NCBI GenBank assembly: GCA_034664085.1
Contig: JAXDII010000069.1
Coordinates: 1-32,571, forward strand
DNA from: JACVRW01 sp034664085
GTDB lineage: Bacteria > Actinomycetota > Thermoleophilia > Solirubrobacterales > Thermoleophilaceae
DNA length: 32,571 nucleotides
Reading direction: 5' to 3'
Shown here: positions 1 to 6,960 of the stretch, in pieces
How the letters are laid out: each line of letters begins with the position of its first letter
How positions within the stretch are numbered: the first letter of the stretch is position 1
Notes under the pieces: model-generated
Told to the model about the DNA's origin: nothing
The model's database searches: none
What the model saw: only the letters and a program-made list of their open reading frames with translations
Program-made: the position numbers and the translations under genes

Positions 1-98
1 ACGAGATCACGGCCCCGTCGACCGGCACGATCGAAGAGCTGGGCGTGTCCGAAGGCGGCTCGATTGCCACCGGGGAGACGATCGCCGTCATCAAATAG
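1..98 (+). CDS. Lipoyl/biotinyl-domain protein, C-terminal end (partial)
   Basis: Only the last 31 codons are inside the window (first full codon at position 3, TAG at 96-98). They read as the second half of a lipoyl/biotinyl hammerhead domain: an EITAPSTGTIEEL strand, then a G-x-x-I-x-x-G turn and a final AVIK. In such domains this part follows the modified lysine, which lies upstream of the window. The stop comes directly after the domain, so this is either a free-standing carrier protein or a protein ending in this domain. A typical E2 acyltransferase carries its lipoyl domain at the N-terminus, so a complete E2 is less likely. It is followed by the 53-bp repeat array and faces the Nudix gene on the other strand. 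Confidence 0.7.
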   Translation, partial: EITAPSTGTIEELGVSEGGSIATGETIAVIK

Positions 99-121
99 AT
101 GGCAGGCGGGATGGCAGCCGG

Positions 122-420
122 GGGCTCGCGCCCCCGGACCCCCGCTGATTCCTGGCCGGTTTGCTGGCCGCGCCGGGCTCGCTTTCCCGGACCCCCGCGG
201 ATTCCTGGCCGCGTTGATGGCAGCCGGGGGCTCACGCCCCCGGACCCCCGCTGATTCCTGGCCGGTTTGGTGGCCGCGCCGGGCTCGCGCCCCGGACCCC
301 CCGCTGATTCCTGGCCGGTTTGGTGGCCGCGCCGGGCTCGCGCCCCCGGACCCCCGCTCATTCCTGGCCGGCCGGCTGTCGCTCGAGGGGCTCGCGCCTC
401 CGGACCCCGCTGCTTCTCGG
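122..420. repeat. 53-bp tandem hairpin repeat, about 5.6 copies
   Basis: This is the only gene-free stretch over 300 bases (99-423). Copies of a unit beginning GGGCTCGCGCCCCCGG start at 122, 175, 228, 281, 334 and 388, spaced 53, 53, 53, 53 and 54 bp. Each unit continues CGGACCCCCGCTGATTCCTGG and ends in one of two linkers, GGTGGCCGCGCC or GATGGCAGCCG. Copies 1 and 3 form perfect 8-bp stems with a 4-nt loop (118-137 and 224-243: CCGGGGGC/GCCCCCGG, loops TCGC and TCAC). The other copies form shorter or bulged stems. The period is not a multiple of three, so it is not a coding repeat. It lies between convergent genes and could act as a bidirectional terminator, but no T-tract follows the stems. 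Confidence 0.85.
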
Positions 421-423
421 GCG

Positions 424-1077
424 CTAGCGCGCCGCCAGCAGCCGGCCCATCAGGCGCAGGCGGTCGTCCGCCTCGCCGGGCCATTCGTCGACGTCCGCCG
501 GCCACCACGCCCACTCGTCGTGCTCGTGGTCGGGCACGGGCGCGGCCGAGTCGGCCACCGTCGCCAATCCGACGAGCATCACGACTCGGTTCGGCAGGCC
601 CACCAGCGCCTCGACGCTGAGGCGCTCGGGCTCGAGCTGCCACTCCTCCTGGAGCTCGCGCGAGAGCGTGTCGGCCGGGCTTTCGCCGAGGTCCACCGCG
701 CCGCCGGCCCCGAGCGCCCAGCGGCTCGCCCAGGTCGAGACCCACGCCGCGCGGCGCCCGGCCAGCCAGCGGCCGTCCTCGGTGCGGACCACGCAGAGGG
801 CGGTGAGGCTGTCGCAGCCGTCGCCCTCGACCAGCCGCAGCGCCCAGCGGATCGGCTGCAGGTCGAGCACCAAGCGGCCGGCTTCCTCGCGCCACCCGGC
901 CAGGCGCGTGGCCAGGCCATCGTGCGCCGGCGAGCCGCGCTCGCGCAGCCCGTCCACCGCCGCGTCGGCCAGCCGCTCGAGCTCCTCGGGCGGCTCGAAC
1001 GCCTCGGGCAGCCAGCGCGCCTCGACCTGGTCGGACTGCCAGGGGCCGCGCGCGAGGAGGCCTCGAACCGAAGTCAT
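424..1077 (-). CDS. Nudix hydrolase with N-terminal extension
   Basis: A 217-residue protein. A Nudix box is visible at residues 126-148: G126-x5-E132-x7-R140-E-L-Q-E-E145-W-Q-L, where the usual glycine is replaced by Q147. The metal-binding RELQEE core is intact, so hydrolysis of a nucleoside-diphosphate-linked substrate is likely; the substrate cannot be told. About 110 residues precede the fold, including the acidic, Trp-containing segment WLPEAFEPPEELERL. I chose ATG 1077 because upstream codons in this frame lie inside the neighbouring Nudix gene read in another frame. It is the last gene of a minus-strand run, 23 bp after the stop of the second Nudix gene, so co-transcription is probable. 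Its 3' end abuts the 53-bp repeat array. Confidence 0.75.
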   Translation of the reverse strand: MTSVRGLLARGPWQSDQVEARWLPEAFEPPEELERLADAAVDGLRERGSPAHDGLATRLAGWREEAGRLVLDLQPIRWALRLVEGDGCDSLTALCVVRTEDGRWLAGRRAAWVSTWASRWALGAGGAVDLGESPADTLSRELQEEWQLEPERLSVEALVGLPNRVVMLVGLATVADSAAPVPDHEHDEWAWWPADVDEWPGEADDRLRLMGRLLAAR

Positions 1078-1100
1078 TCGCGGGAGCCTAGTCGGCACCC

Positions 1101-1520
1101 TCACCAGGCAAGCTCCCGCTCGCGCAGCAGCACGCGCGCGCAAAGCGAGCCGGCCTGCGCCGCCGGGACCAGCTCCGCGGGGTCGCCCCAGCGCCAGTCG
1201 ACGTACTGCGTGCCGCCCCCCGGCTGCGGCACCGAGAGCTGCCCGGCCGCGATGCGCGCAGACCAGTCGCGCATCGCGATGCGGTAGTCCGGGCGCTCCC
1301 CCTCCGCCTCGCCGACCAGCTCGACCAAGTCCAGCTCGACGCCGAGCTTCTCGCGGCCCGCCCGCTTCAGCGCCTCCTCCTCGGACTCCCCGGCTCGCAG
1401 CGACGCCGCCGGCAGGCCCCACACGCCGGGCAGGCTCTCATCGCCCTCGGGCCGCCGCACCAGCAGCATGCCGGCGGCGGTCTCGATGACGAGCGACACC
1501 GAGCGCTTGAGGGGCTTCAC
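1101..1520 (-). CDS. Small Nudix-fold protein with degenerate Nudix box
   Basis: A 139-residue protein starting at GTG 1520 (VKPLKRSVSLVIETAAG). The fold begins with a beta strand and the LLVRRPEGDESLPGVWGLPAASL segment that precedes a Nudix box. The box itself is SLRAGESEEEALKRAGREKLGV. The first glycine is absent, and the catalytic REUXEE core reads RAGREK, so one key glutamate is lost and another becomes lysine. It may have reduced or altered activity, or use a different metal-binding arrangement. It lies 29 bp downstream of the GGDEF/HD-GYP gene and 23 bp upstream of the canonical Nudix gene on the same strand. I see no clear Shine-Dalgarno sequence before the GTG. Confidence 0.7.
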   Translation of the reverse strand: MKPLKRSVSLVIETAAGMLLVRRPEGDESLPGVWGLPAASLRAGESEEEALKRAGREKLGVELDLVELVGEAEGERPDYRIAMRDWSARIAAGQLSVPQPGGGTQYVDWRWGDPAELVPAAQAGSLCARVLLRERELAW

Positions 1521-1549
1521 AGAGCCAGCGTACGCGGCGCCCTCCGCCC

Positions 1550-3241
1550 TCACCGCACGCGCAGCGCGGCCAGCTCCGGGTCCGGCTCGCGCTCGATCGT
1601 GTCGAGCACCGCCATGAACGCGGCGATCACGCGCGAGTCGAACTGGGTGCCGGCGCAGCGCAGCAGCTCGGCGCGCGCCGCCTTGGTTCCGATGCCGGGC
1701 CGGTAGACGCGGTCCGCCGTCATCGCCTCGTAGGCATCCGCGACGGCCAGGATCTTCGATTCGAGCGGGATCTCGGAGTCCGTCAGTCCCGCGGGGTAGC
1801 CCTTGCCATCCGGGCGCTCGTGGTGGGCCTGAACCCACGCACGCAGGTCCTCCAGGCCGCGGCCGCTCAGCACCTGGGCGCCGATCTCGGGGTGCGTTCG
1901 GATCTCCGCCAGCTGGGTGGTGCCGAGCCGCCCGGGCTTGCGCAGGACGGCGTCCGGCACCCCGATCTTGCCGATGTCGTGCAGCACGCCGGCCACCTGG
2001 ATGCGCCCGACGCGCTCGGGCGGCAGGTCCAGCCGCGCCGCGATCAGCCCGCAGTAGCGCCCGACCGTCCGCGAGTGCGCGCGGGTGCCGGCGTCGCGGA
2101 TGTCGAGCGCCTCGGTCAGCGACAGCAGCGTGTCCAGATGGGACTCGTCGACCCCGCGGCCGCCCCCATCCGGGGCGAAGATCGCGGAGATCTCCGGGTT
2201 GAAGATGATCGAGCGGTTGCGCCCCAGCGCCTTGGCCGCGTAGAGCGCCTGGTCGGCCGACTCGATCACGGCGTCCACGGTCTCCCCGTGGTCGGGGTAG
2301 GTCGCCACGCCGAAGCTGAAGGTGACCGGCACAGAGTCCCGCCCGAACTCGCTCTCCACCGCGGCGCGAATCCGCTCGGCGGTCAGGTAGGCCTCGTGCT
2401 CCGCGGTCTCGGGGAGCAGCATCGTGAACTCCTCGCCGCCGGTGCGGGCGACGGAGTCGCCGGCGCGCCGGTGAGACGTGAGGTTGCGGGCGACTCGGAT
2501 CAGCGCCAGGTCGCCCGCGCGGTGCCCCAGCTCGTCGTTGACCCTCTTGAAGTGGTCGAGGTCGCCGACCACGATGCTCAGTTGCCGCGACCCACGGCGG
2601 GCGCGCTGGAGCTCGACGTCGAGCTCCTGGTCGAGCGCAAGCCGGTTCTTGAGCTGGGTGAGGGGGTCCGTGCGCGCGGCCTCGGCAAGGCCGCGCACGA
2701 GCTGAGTGACGCCGCGGCGCACGGCGCGCAGCAGCACGGCGACCGGCACGATCACGCCGACGAGCGTGATCCAGCTCCCGATCACGTCGTGGTCGGGCAC
2801 GGTGGCGAACAGCACGACCAGATAGCACCCCGCCATCAGCGCCAGCTGGAACGCGGCTTGCCGCACTCCGAAGAAGTAGGCGGCATACAGCGCCACCCAG
2901 GCGTACAGCAGCTCGATCGACGTCGACGGGCCGTCGCGCGCCAGCAGCAGGTCCGCTGTCACCAGCAGCGTGCCCAGGGTGGCCGCCGCGTGCAGGGTCG
3001 AAGGACGGATCTGCTCGGCGCTGAAGCTCAGCACCACCGCGCAGATGGCGCCCGCCGCGGGGATCGCGAAGCGCGTCGCCAGATCCGCGTCCTGCTGCGG
3101 CAGCACGGCCAGCACGAGCAGGATCAGGGTGAGGCCGGTGAAGATGCCGCTGCCGACCCGCGCCGCGAATGGCGTGCTGGGTTCGACTGGAGGAATGGCA
3201 AGCGCGTGCGGCGCCTCCCGCTGAGCCGCCGGGGCCACCAT
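1550..3241 (-). CDS. Membrane GGDEF/HD-GYP cyclic-di-GMP signalling protein
   Basis: A 563-residue protein. Six hydrophobic segments span about residues 30-172. A GGDEF domain (about 188-347) has an intact GGEEF active site at 268-272 and an RxxD inhibitory-site motif at 259-262, five residues upstream, as in product-inhibited diguanylate cyclases. An HD-GYP domain (about 366-560) has H421-D422 and H474-ERPDGKGYP, the full phosphodiesterase signature. Both halves therefore look active, so one membrane protein could both make and degrade cyclic-di-GMP. The start is ATG 3241, with AGGAG 6-10 nt upstream (ACAGGAGTGACATG). Residues further upstream in this frame are low-complexity and overlap the yceH gene. 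It leads a three-gene minus-strand run with the two Nudix genes. Confidence 0.9.
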   Translation of the reverse strand: MVAPAAQREAPHALAIPPVEPSTPFAARVGSGIFTGLTLILLVLAVLPQQDADLATRFAIPAAGAICAVVLSFSAEQIRPSTLHAAATLGTLLVTADLLLARDGPSTSIELLYAWVALYAAYFFGVRQAAFQLALMAGCYLVVLFATVPDHDVIGSWITLVGVIVPVAVLLRAVRRGVTQLVRGLAEAARTDPLTQLKNRLALDQELDVELQRARRGSRQLSIVVGDLDHFKRVNDELGHRAGDLALIRVARNLTSHRRAGDSVARTGGEEFTMLLPETAEHEAYLTAERIRAAVESEFGRDSVPVTFSFGVATYPDHGETVDAVIESADQALYAAKALGRNRSIIFNPEISAIFAPDGGGRGVDESHLDTLLSLTEALDIRDAGTRAHSRTVGRYCGLIAARLDLPPERVGRIQVAGVLHDIGKIGVPDAVLRKPGRLGTTQLAEIRTHPEIGAQVLSGRGLEDLRAWVQAHHERPDGKGYPAGLTDSEIPLESKILAVADAYEAMTADRVYRPGIGTKAARAELLRCAGTQFDSRVIAAFMAVLDTIEREPDPELAALRVR

Positions 3242-3311
3242 GTCACTCCTGTCGAGCAGTGCACCCGGCGGGCTAAGTGCCGGCGCCCCCCGATGGCCAA
3301 ATCGCCGAGGT

Positions 3312-3962
3312 TCAGGCGCCGAGGTCTTCGCGCAGCGCCGCGAGCTGATCGCGCAGGGCCGCCACCTCGTCCTCGAGGCGGCCGACGCGGGCGGCGAGCC
3401 CGTCATCTACCGGAGCGGGAGCAGCCGGCGCCGCGGCCGGAGCCGGCGCGGCAGCCGGCGCCGCCTCCGCCTCCGCCTCCGCCTCCGCCAGCAGGTGGGC
3501 ATAGCGCTGCCCGCGCTCGCCGGGCCGGCGCGGCAGCGCCACCGCGAGCTCGCGCTCGACCAGCTCCCCCAAGGCGCGGTCGAGCTCCTCGCCCGAGTCG
3601 AAGCGATGCAGGCGCTCGCTGCGCTGGCGCAGCTCGCCCGCGGTCTGCGGCCCGCGCAGCATCAGCACCGTGATCAGCGCGAGCTGGGCGTCGCTGAGGC
3701 CGAGCGCCTGGTCGAGCAGGTGCTTGTACTTGACCGAGCGCGCCGTCGACCAGCTCGCCAGCGTGGTCCACTTGCGCTGGCCGAGCCGGTCCAGCGCGGC
3801 CCGCACGGTGGCCTCGTCGTAGTCCTCGACAGGGTCCCGGTTCGTGGCCTGGTTGCAGGCCAGGCGCAGCGAGTTGAGCGTGAGCGGATACTGGTCGGGG
3901 GTCGTGCGCTGCTTCTCCACCAGGCAGCCGACGACGCGTATCTCGACGGCGTCCGGTTCCAC
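3312..3962 (-). CDS. yceH: UPF0502 (DUF480) family protein YceH
   Basis: A 216-residue protein. The N-terminal part matches the UPF0502/YceH family: VVGCLVEKQRTTPDQYPLTL, then LACNQATNRDPV (about residues 10-45) and the paired winged-helix region to about residue 150. An Ala/Glu/Pro-rich linker (about 155-185) follows, then a leucine-zipper-like coiled coil (VGRLEDEVAALRDQLAALRE). The molecular function of the family is unknown. The start is GTG 3962. A TAAGCT element at 3976-3971 (minus strand) ends 8 nt before it and there is no Shine-Dalgarno sequence, so the mRNA is probably leaderless. The gene is divergent from the MFS gene and shares its promoter core. Confidence 0.88.
   Translation of the reverse strand: MEPDAVEIRVVGCLVEKQRTTPDQYPLTLNSLRLACNQATNRDPVEDYDEATVRAALDRLGQRKWTTLASWSTARSVKYKHLLDQALGLSDAQLALITVLMLRGPQTAGELRQRSERLHRFDSGEELDRALGELVERELAVALPRRPGERGQRYAHLLAEAEAEAEAAPAAAPAPAAAPAAPAPVDDGLAARVGRLEDEVAALRDQLAALREDLGA
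3463..3486. repeat. (GCCTCC)4 hexanucleotide tandem repeat in yceH
   Basis: Four exact GCCTCC units lie in the part of yceH that encodes the Glu-Ala repeat of the linker. Copy-number change would alter linker length in steps of two residues without a frameshift. Confidence 0.85.
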
Positions 3963-3969
3963 GAATGCG

Positions 3970-3976
3970 TAGCTTA
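3970..3976. promoter_or_regulatory. Shared divergent -10 core for yceH and the MFS gene
   Basis: The heptamer TAGCTTA reads TAGCTT on the plus strand (3970-3975) and TAAGCT on the minus strand (3976-3971). The plus element ends 7 nt before GTG 3983 of the transporter; the minus element ends 8 nt before GTG 3962 of yceH. No -35 hexamer is recognisable on either side. If both are used, the two promoters cannot be occupied at once. Confidence 0.5.
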
Positions 3977-3982
3977 GGCGTG

Positions 3983-5179
3983 GTGGGGGTCTATGGACGC
4001 ATCCTTCGCACGCCGGGCGTCGCCCTGATCGTGCTCGCCACGCTGATCGGCCGAATGCCGATCGGCATCAGTGGCCTGGCGATCCTCCTATACGTGCGCG
4101 AGGTGACCGGCTCGTTCGCCGCGGCCGGCGCGGCCACCGGCGCGCTCGCCCTCGGCAGTGCCCTCGGCGCGCCGCTCCAGGGCCGGCTGGTCGACCGGCG
4201 CGGCGTGGGCATGCTGGTGCCACTCGCGGTCGTGCACGCCGTCGGGCTGCTGGGCGTCTGGGTGGCGGGAGCGGCGGACTCCGCCCCGGCGGTGCTCGTC
4301 GCCGTCTCGCTGCTGACCGGGGCGGCCATCCCCCCGGTGTCGTCGGTGCTCCGCTCTCGCTGGCCCTTCCTGATGGCCGAACAGCCCGAGCTCGTGGCGA
4401 GCGCCTTCGCCCTCGACTCCGTGCTGATCGAGATCATCTTCGTCGTCGGACCGCTGCTCACGACCATCGTGGTGGCCACCGTCGGCCCGGAGTACGCGCT
4501 GATCGCGTCGGCGGCGTGCGTCATCGGCGGCACGCTGATGCTGCTCAGCGGCCTGGCCGGGCGCCCGGGGCCCGAACAGGCCGAGAGCGACAGCCACGCC
4601 TTCGGGCTTGGCGCGCTAGCCGAGCCCGGGCTGCGGACGCTCGTGTTCGCCAGCCTGCCGGTCGGCTTCACCTTCGGCGCGATGGAGGTCGTGCTGCCCG
4701 CCTTCAGCGAGGCCGAGGGCTCCAAGGCGCTCGCCGGGGTGCTGATTGCCGTATGGGCGCTCGGCAGCGCCGCGGCCGGCCTGATCTGGGGCGCGCGCGG
4801 CACGCACGTCTCGCTGCTCCAGGCGCACCTGCGCTTCGCCTGGCTGCTGCCGCTGGCCATCGTCCCGCTCGCGCTCGCGACGTCGCCGCTCGTGATGGGC
4901 TTCCTGGTCGTGCTCGCGGGCCTGCCGATGGCGCCGCTGGTCGCCTCGCGCAACCAGCTCGTCGACCGCCTCGCCCCCGTTGGGACCGCCACGGAGGCCT
5001 TCACCTGGCCGCTGACGGCGCTGATCGCCGGCGTCTCGCTGGGCGCGGCCGTATCCGGAGCCGTCGTCGAGTGGAAGTCCTGGAGCGCCGCGGTGCTGGT
5101 CGCCACCGCGGTCGGCGTGGTCGGCGCCATGGTCGTGCTGCTCCGCCGCAACACGCTTGCGCAGCCGCTGCCTGCGTGA
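3983..5179 (+). CDS. MFS transporter
   Basis: A 398-residue protein with about twelve hydrophobic segments and an MFS layout. The first cytoplasmic loop carries the GRLVDRRGVG motif A variant after about 70 residues, and a hydrophilic central loop (GRPGPEQAESDSH) separates two six-helix halves. It is likely a proton-driven efflux pump for a small molecule; the substrate cannot be told. I prefer GTG 3983 because a TAGCTT -10 element ends 7 nt before it. ATG 3965 is in frame and would add six residues, but would place the -10 inside the gene. It is divergent from yceH and followed 16 bp later by the SRPBCC gene, which has its own promoter. Confidence 0.85.
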   Translation: MGVYGRILRTPGVALIVLATLIGRMPIGISGLAILLYVREVTGSFAAAGAATGALALGSALGAPLQGRLVDRRGVGMLVPLAVVHAVGLLGVWVAGAADSAPAVLVAVSLLTGAAIPPVSSVLRSRWPFLMAEQPELVASAFALDSVLIEIIFVVGPLLTTIVVATVGPEYALIASAACVIGGTLMLLSGLAGRPGPEQAESDSHAFGLGALAEPGLRTLVFASLPVGFTFGAMEVVLPAFSEAEGSKALAGVLIAVWALGSAAAGLIWGARGTHVSLLQAHLRFAWLLPLAIVPLALATSPLVMGFLVVLAGLPMAPLVASRNQLVDRLAPVGTATEAFTWPLTALIAGVSLGAAVSGAVVEWKSWSAAVLVATAVGVVGAMVVLLRRNTLAQPLPA

Positions 5180-5182
5180 AGG

Positions 5183-5188
5183 TAGAGT
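5183..5188 (+). promoter_or_regulatory. Leaderless -10 element (TAGAGT) for the SRPBCC gene
   Basis: TAGAGT lies in the 16-bp gap after the MFS stop and ends 7 nt before ATG 5196. No Shine-Dalgarno sequence fits in this space. Transcription would start at or next to the A of the start codon. Confidence 0.55.
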
Positions 5189-5195
5189 CGCGCCC

Positions 5196-5645
5196 ATGGG
5201 AGTGATCAAGGGCGACCGCAGCGTCGAGATCGATGCACCGATCGAGCGCTGCTACGAGATCGCGGCCGACGTGGAGAACGCGCCCGAGTGGCAGGACTCG
5301 CTGAAGGACGTGGAGGTGCTGGAGCGCGACGGCGAGCGCCGCCCGCTGCTGGTGGAGACCGAGTCCGACGCCAAGGTGAAGACCGTGCGCGCGGTGCTGC
5401 GCTTCTCCTACGAGCCGCCCACGGCGATCCGCTGGGTCCAGGAGAAGGGCGACTCCAAGTCGCTGATCGGATCGTGGGCGCTTGAGGATCTCGGCGGCGG
5501 CCGCACCCGGGCGACCTACGCGCTGGAGGCGGACCCCGGCCGCATGCTCGGCATGCTGCTGCGCGGCCCCGCCGAGGCCAAGGTGCGCGACTTCCTGCTG
5601 GGCGACGCCGCGGCGGGCCTGAAGCAGAAGGCCGAGTCGCCCTAG
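5196..5645 (+). CDS. SRPBCC/START-like (polyketide cyclase family) protein
   Basis: A 149-residue protein with the opening of the SRPBCC helix-grip fold: DRSVEIDAPIERCYEIAADVENAPEWQDSLKDVEVLERD. A central RFSYEPPTAIRWVQEKGD strand and a long C-terminal helix (AKVRDFLLGDAAAGLKQKAE) follow. Members bind hydrophobic ligands in a deep cavity, and many have no assigned role. ATG 5196 is preferred over upstream codons, which overlap the MFS gene, and has a TAGAGT element 7 nt upstream. The stop TAG at 5643-5645 shares the tetranucleotide CTAG with the stop of the convergent NTF2-like gene. Confidence 0.8.
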   Translation: MGVIKGDRSVEIDAPIERCYEIAADVENAPEWQDSLKDVEVLERDGERRPLLVETESDAKVKTVRAVLRFSYEPPTAIRWVQEKGDSKSLIGSWALEDLGGGRTRATYALEADPGRMLGMLLRGPAEAKVRDFLLGDAAAGLKQKAESP

Positions 5646-6043
5646 CCGCTGGCGCGCAGGGCGGCGCGCGCGGCATCGAGGTCCGGGTGCGGCTCGATGC
5701 GGGTGACCTTGCCGTCGGTCACCCAGTGCAGGGCTGTGGCGAACTGCTCCACTTCGATGCCGCTGGTGGCGCCGCGGCCGGCGACACGGACGCGCGCGAT
5801 GACGACGTCGCCCTCCTCGATCAGTTCGAGCACCTCGTAGCGAACGTCCTCCATCAGCCCCTCGAACGCCTCGAAGTAGCGGCGCGCCCCGGCGTGGCCC
5901 TCGTAGGTGTCCGGCTCGGCCGACAGCGAGGGCGGGATGACGGCGACGAAGTCGTCGGACAGCAGTTCGAGCGCGGCGTCGAGCTGCCCCTGCTCGAACC
6001 GATCGAACAGGCGCCGGACCGTCTCGGGCTTCGACTCGGCCAT
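5642..6043 (-). CDS. NTF2-like (SnoaL-type) protein
   Basis: A 133-residue protein with the compact NTF2-like pattern: an N-terminal helix pair (ETVRRLFDRFEQGQLDAALELLSDDFVAVIPP), then YEGHAGARRYFEAFEGLM, strands ending in VVIARVRVAGRG and a last HWVTDGKVTRIEPHPD strand. The family includes cyclases, isomerases and non-catalytic proteins, and the substrate is unknown. The start is ATG 6043. A TAACGT element (6058-6053, minus strand) ends 9 nt upstream and no Shine-Dalgarno sequence is seen. Its stop overlaps that of the SRPBCC gene by 4 bp, and it is divergent from the alpha/beta hydrolase gene. Confidence 0.8.
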   Translation of the reverse strand: MAESKPETVRRLFDRFEQGQLDAALELLSDDFVAVIPPSLSAEPDTYEGHAGARRYFEAFEGLMEDVRYEVLELIEEGDVVIARVRVAGRGATSGIEVEQFATALHWVTDGKVTRIEPHPDLDAARAALRASG

Positions 6044-6052
6044 CGGCGGGCC

Positions 6053-6074
6053 ACGTTACCCGCACGGCTACGCT
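6053..6074. promoter_or_regulatory. Divergent leaderless -10 elements
   Basis: In the 38-bp gap between ATG 6043 and GTG 6082, TAACGT on the minus strand (6058-6053) ends 9 nt before the NTF2-like gene, and TACGCT on the plus strand (6069-6074) ends 7 nt before the hydrolase gene. No -35 hexamers are recognisable. Confidence 0.5.
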
Positions 6075-6081
6075 CCTGCTC

Positions 6082-6960
6082 GTGCGCCGCCTCGCCGTGC
6101 TCGCGTTCTGCCTCGCGCTCGCCGCGCCCGGAGCCGCGGCCGCGGCGCCCCGCTCGGTCGCCGACGCCCCGATCCGGGCGGTGTCAGCCGGCGAAAGCCA
6201 GGTGGGCTATCGCTCGGTGGGGCACGGCCGCCCGCTGGTGCTGATCATGGGCCTGTCCGGGACCATGGACGCCTGGCCGCCGAGCTTCGTGGATGCGCTG
6301 GCGGCCAAGCGACGCGTGATCGTCTTCGACAACGAGGGCATCCGGCGCACCACCGCCGGGCCGGCCCCGCTGACGATCAGCCGGATGGCCGACGGCACGG
6401 CCTCGCTGATGCGGGCGCTGCGATTGAAGCGAGCCGACGTGCTCGGCTGGTCGATGGGCGGGATGGTCGCCCAGTCGCTGGCCCGCCGGCACCCTCAGCG
6501 GGTACGCCGGCTGGTGTTCTGCGCCACGGCGCCCGGCGACGGGAACGCGACCTTCCCCAACCCCGACGTGCTCGGGGACCTCACAGACTCGGCGGCGGGC
6601 GGCGTGTTCACCCGGCTCTTTCCCACGAGCACGAAGGCCGCCGAGCGCTACATCCAGCAGATCGTGTCCTACCGCAACGCGAGCCCGGCGGCGCCGGCGG
6701 AGGTGACCCAGGCCCAGTTCGGCGCCTCGGCGGTGTGGCTGTCGGGCGGGGACCCCTCGGGGCATCGGCTCGGGCGCCTGCGCGTGCCGACGCTCGTGGG
6801 AGCCGGCGGCCTTGACCGCGTGCTGCCCACGCCGAACCAGCGCTACCTAGCCGGGCGGCTGCCGCGTGGGCGCCTGCGCCTCTACGAGGACTCCGGCCAC
6901 GGCTTCCTGTTCCAGCACCAGCGCGACTTCGTGCGCGCGGTCGAACGCTTCCTGCGCTAG
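6082..6960 (+). CDS. Secreted alpha/beta hydrolase
   Basis: A 292-residue protein. The first ~22 residues form a Sec-type signal peptide (MRRLAVLAFCLALAAPGAAA, then A-A cleavage candidates). The hydrolase fold shows an oxyanion-region LVLIMGLSG, the nucleophile elbow G-W-S124-M-G-G, an acid candidate D245 in GGLDRVLP and H273 in DSGHGFLF, so the catalytic triad looks complete. The substrate is unknown; esterase, lactonase or haloperoxidase-like activity would all fit. The start is GTG 6082, with TACGCT ending 7 nt upstream and no Shine-Dalgarno sequence. The stop TAG (6958-6960) shares CTAG with the convergent FMN reductase stop. Confidence 0.85.
   Translation: MRRLAVLAFCLALAAPGAAAAAPRSVADAPIRAVSAGESQVGYRSVGHGRPLVLIMGLSGTMDAWPPSFVDALAAKRRVIVFDNEGIRRTTAGPAPLTISRMADGTASLMRALRLKRADVLGWSMGGMVAQSLARRHPQRVRRLVFCATAPGDGNATFPNPDVLGDLTDSAAGGVFTRLFPTSTKAAERYIQQIVSYRNASPAAPAEVTQAQFGASAVWLSGGDPSGHRLGRLRVPTLVGAGGLDRVLPTPNQRYLAGRLPRGRLRLYEDSGHGFLFQHQRDFVRAVERFLR

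Noticed and set aside
122..420. The 53-bp repeat as a CRISPR array
   Set aside because: There are no unique spacers between copies, the whole unit is repeated, and no cas genes are near.
64..1287. A 407-residue plus-strand frame over the repeat array and the Nudix genes
   Set aside because: It is low-complexity Pro/Arg/Ala sequence driven by GC content and reads the antisense of the Nudix genes.
3241..3406. N-terminal extension of the GGDEF/HD-GYP protein to position 3406
   Set aside because: The added 55 residues overlap yceH and lack similarity, while ATG 3241 has a good AGGAG site.
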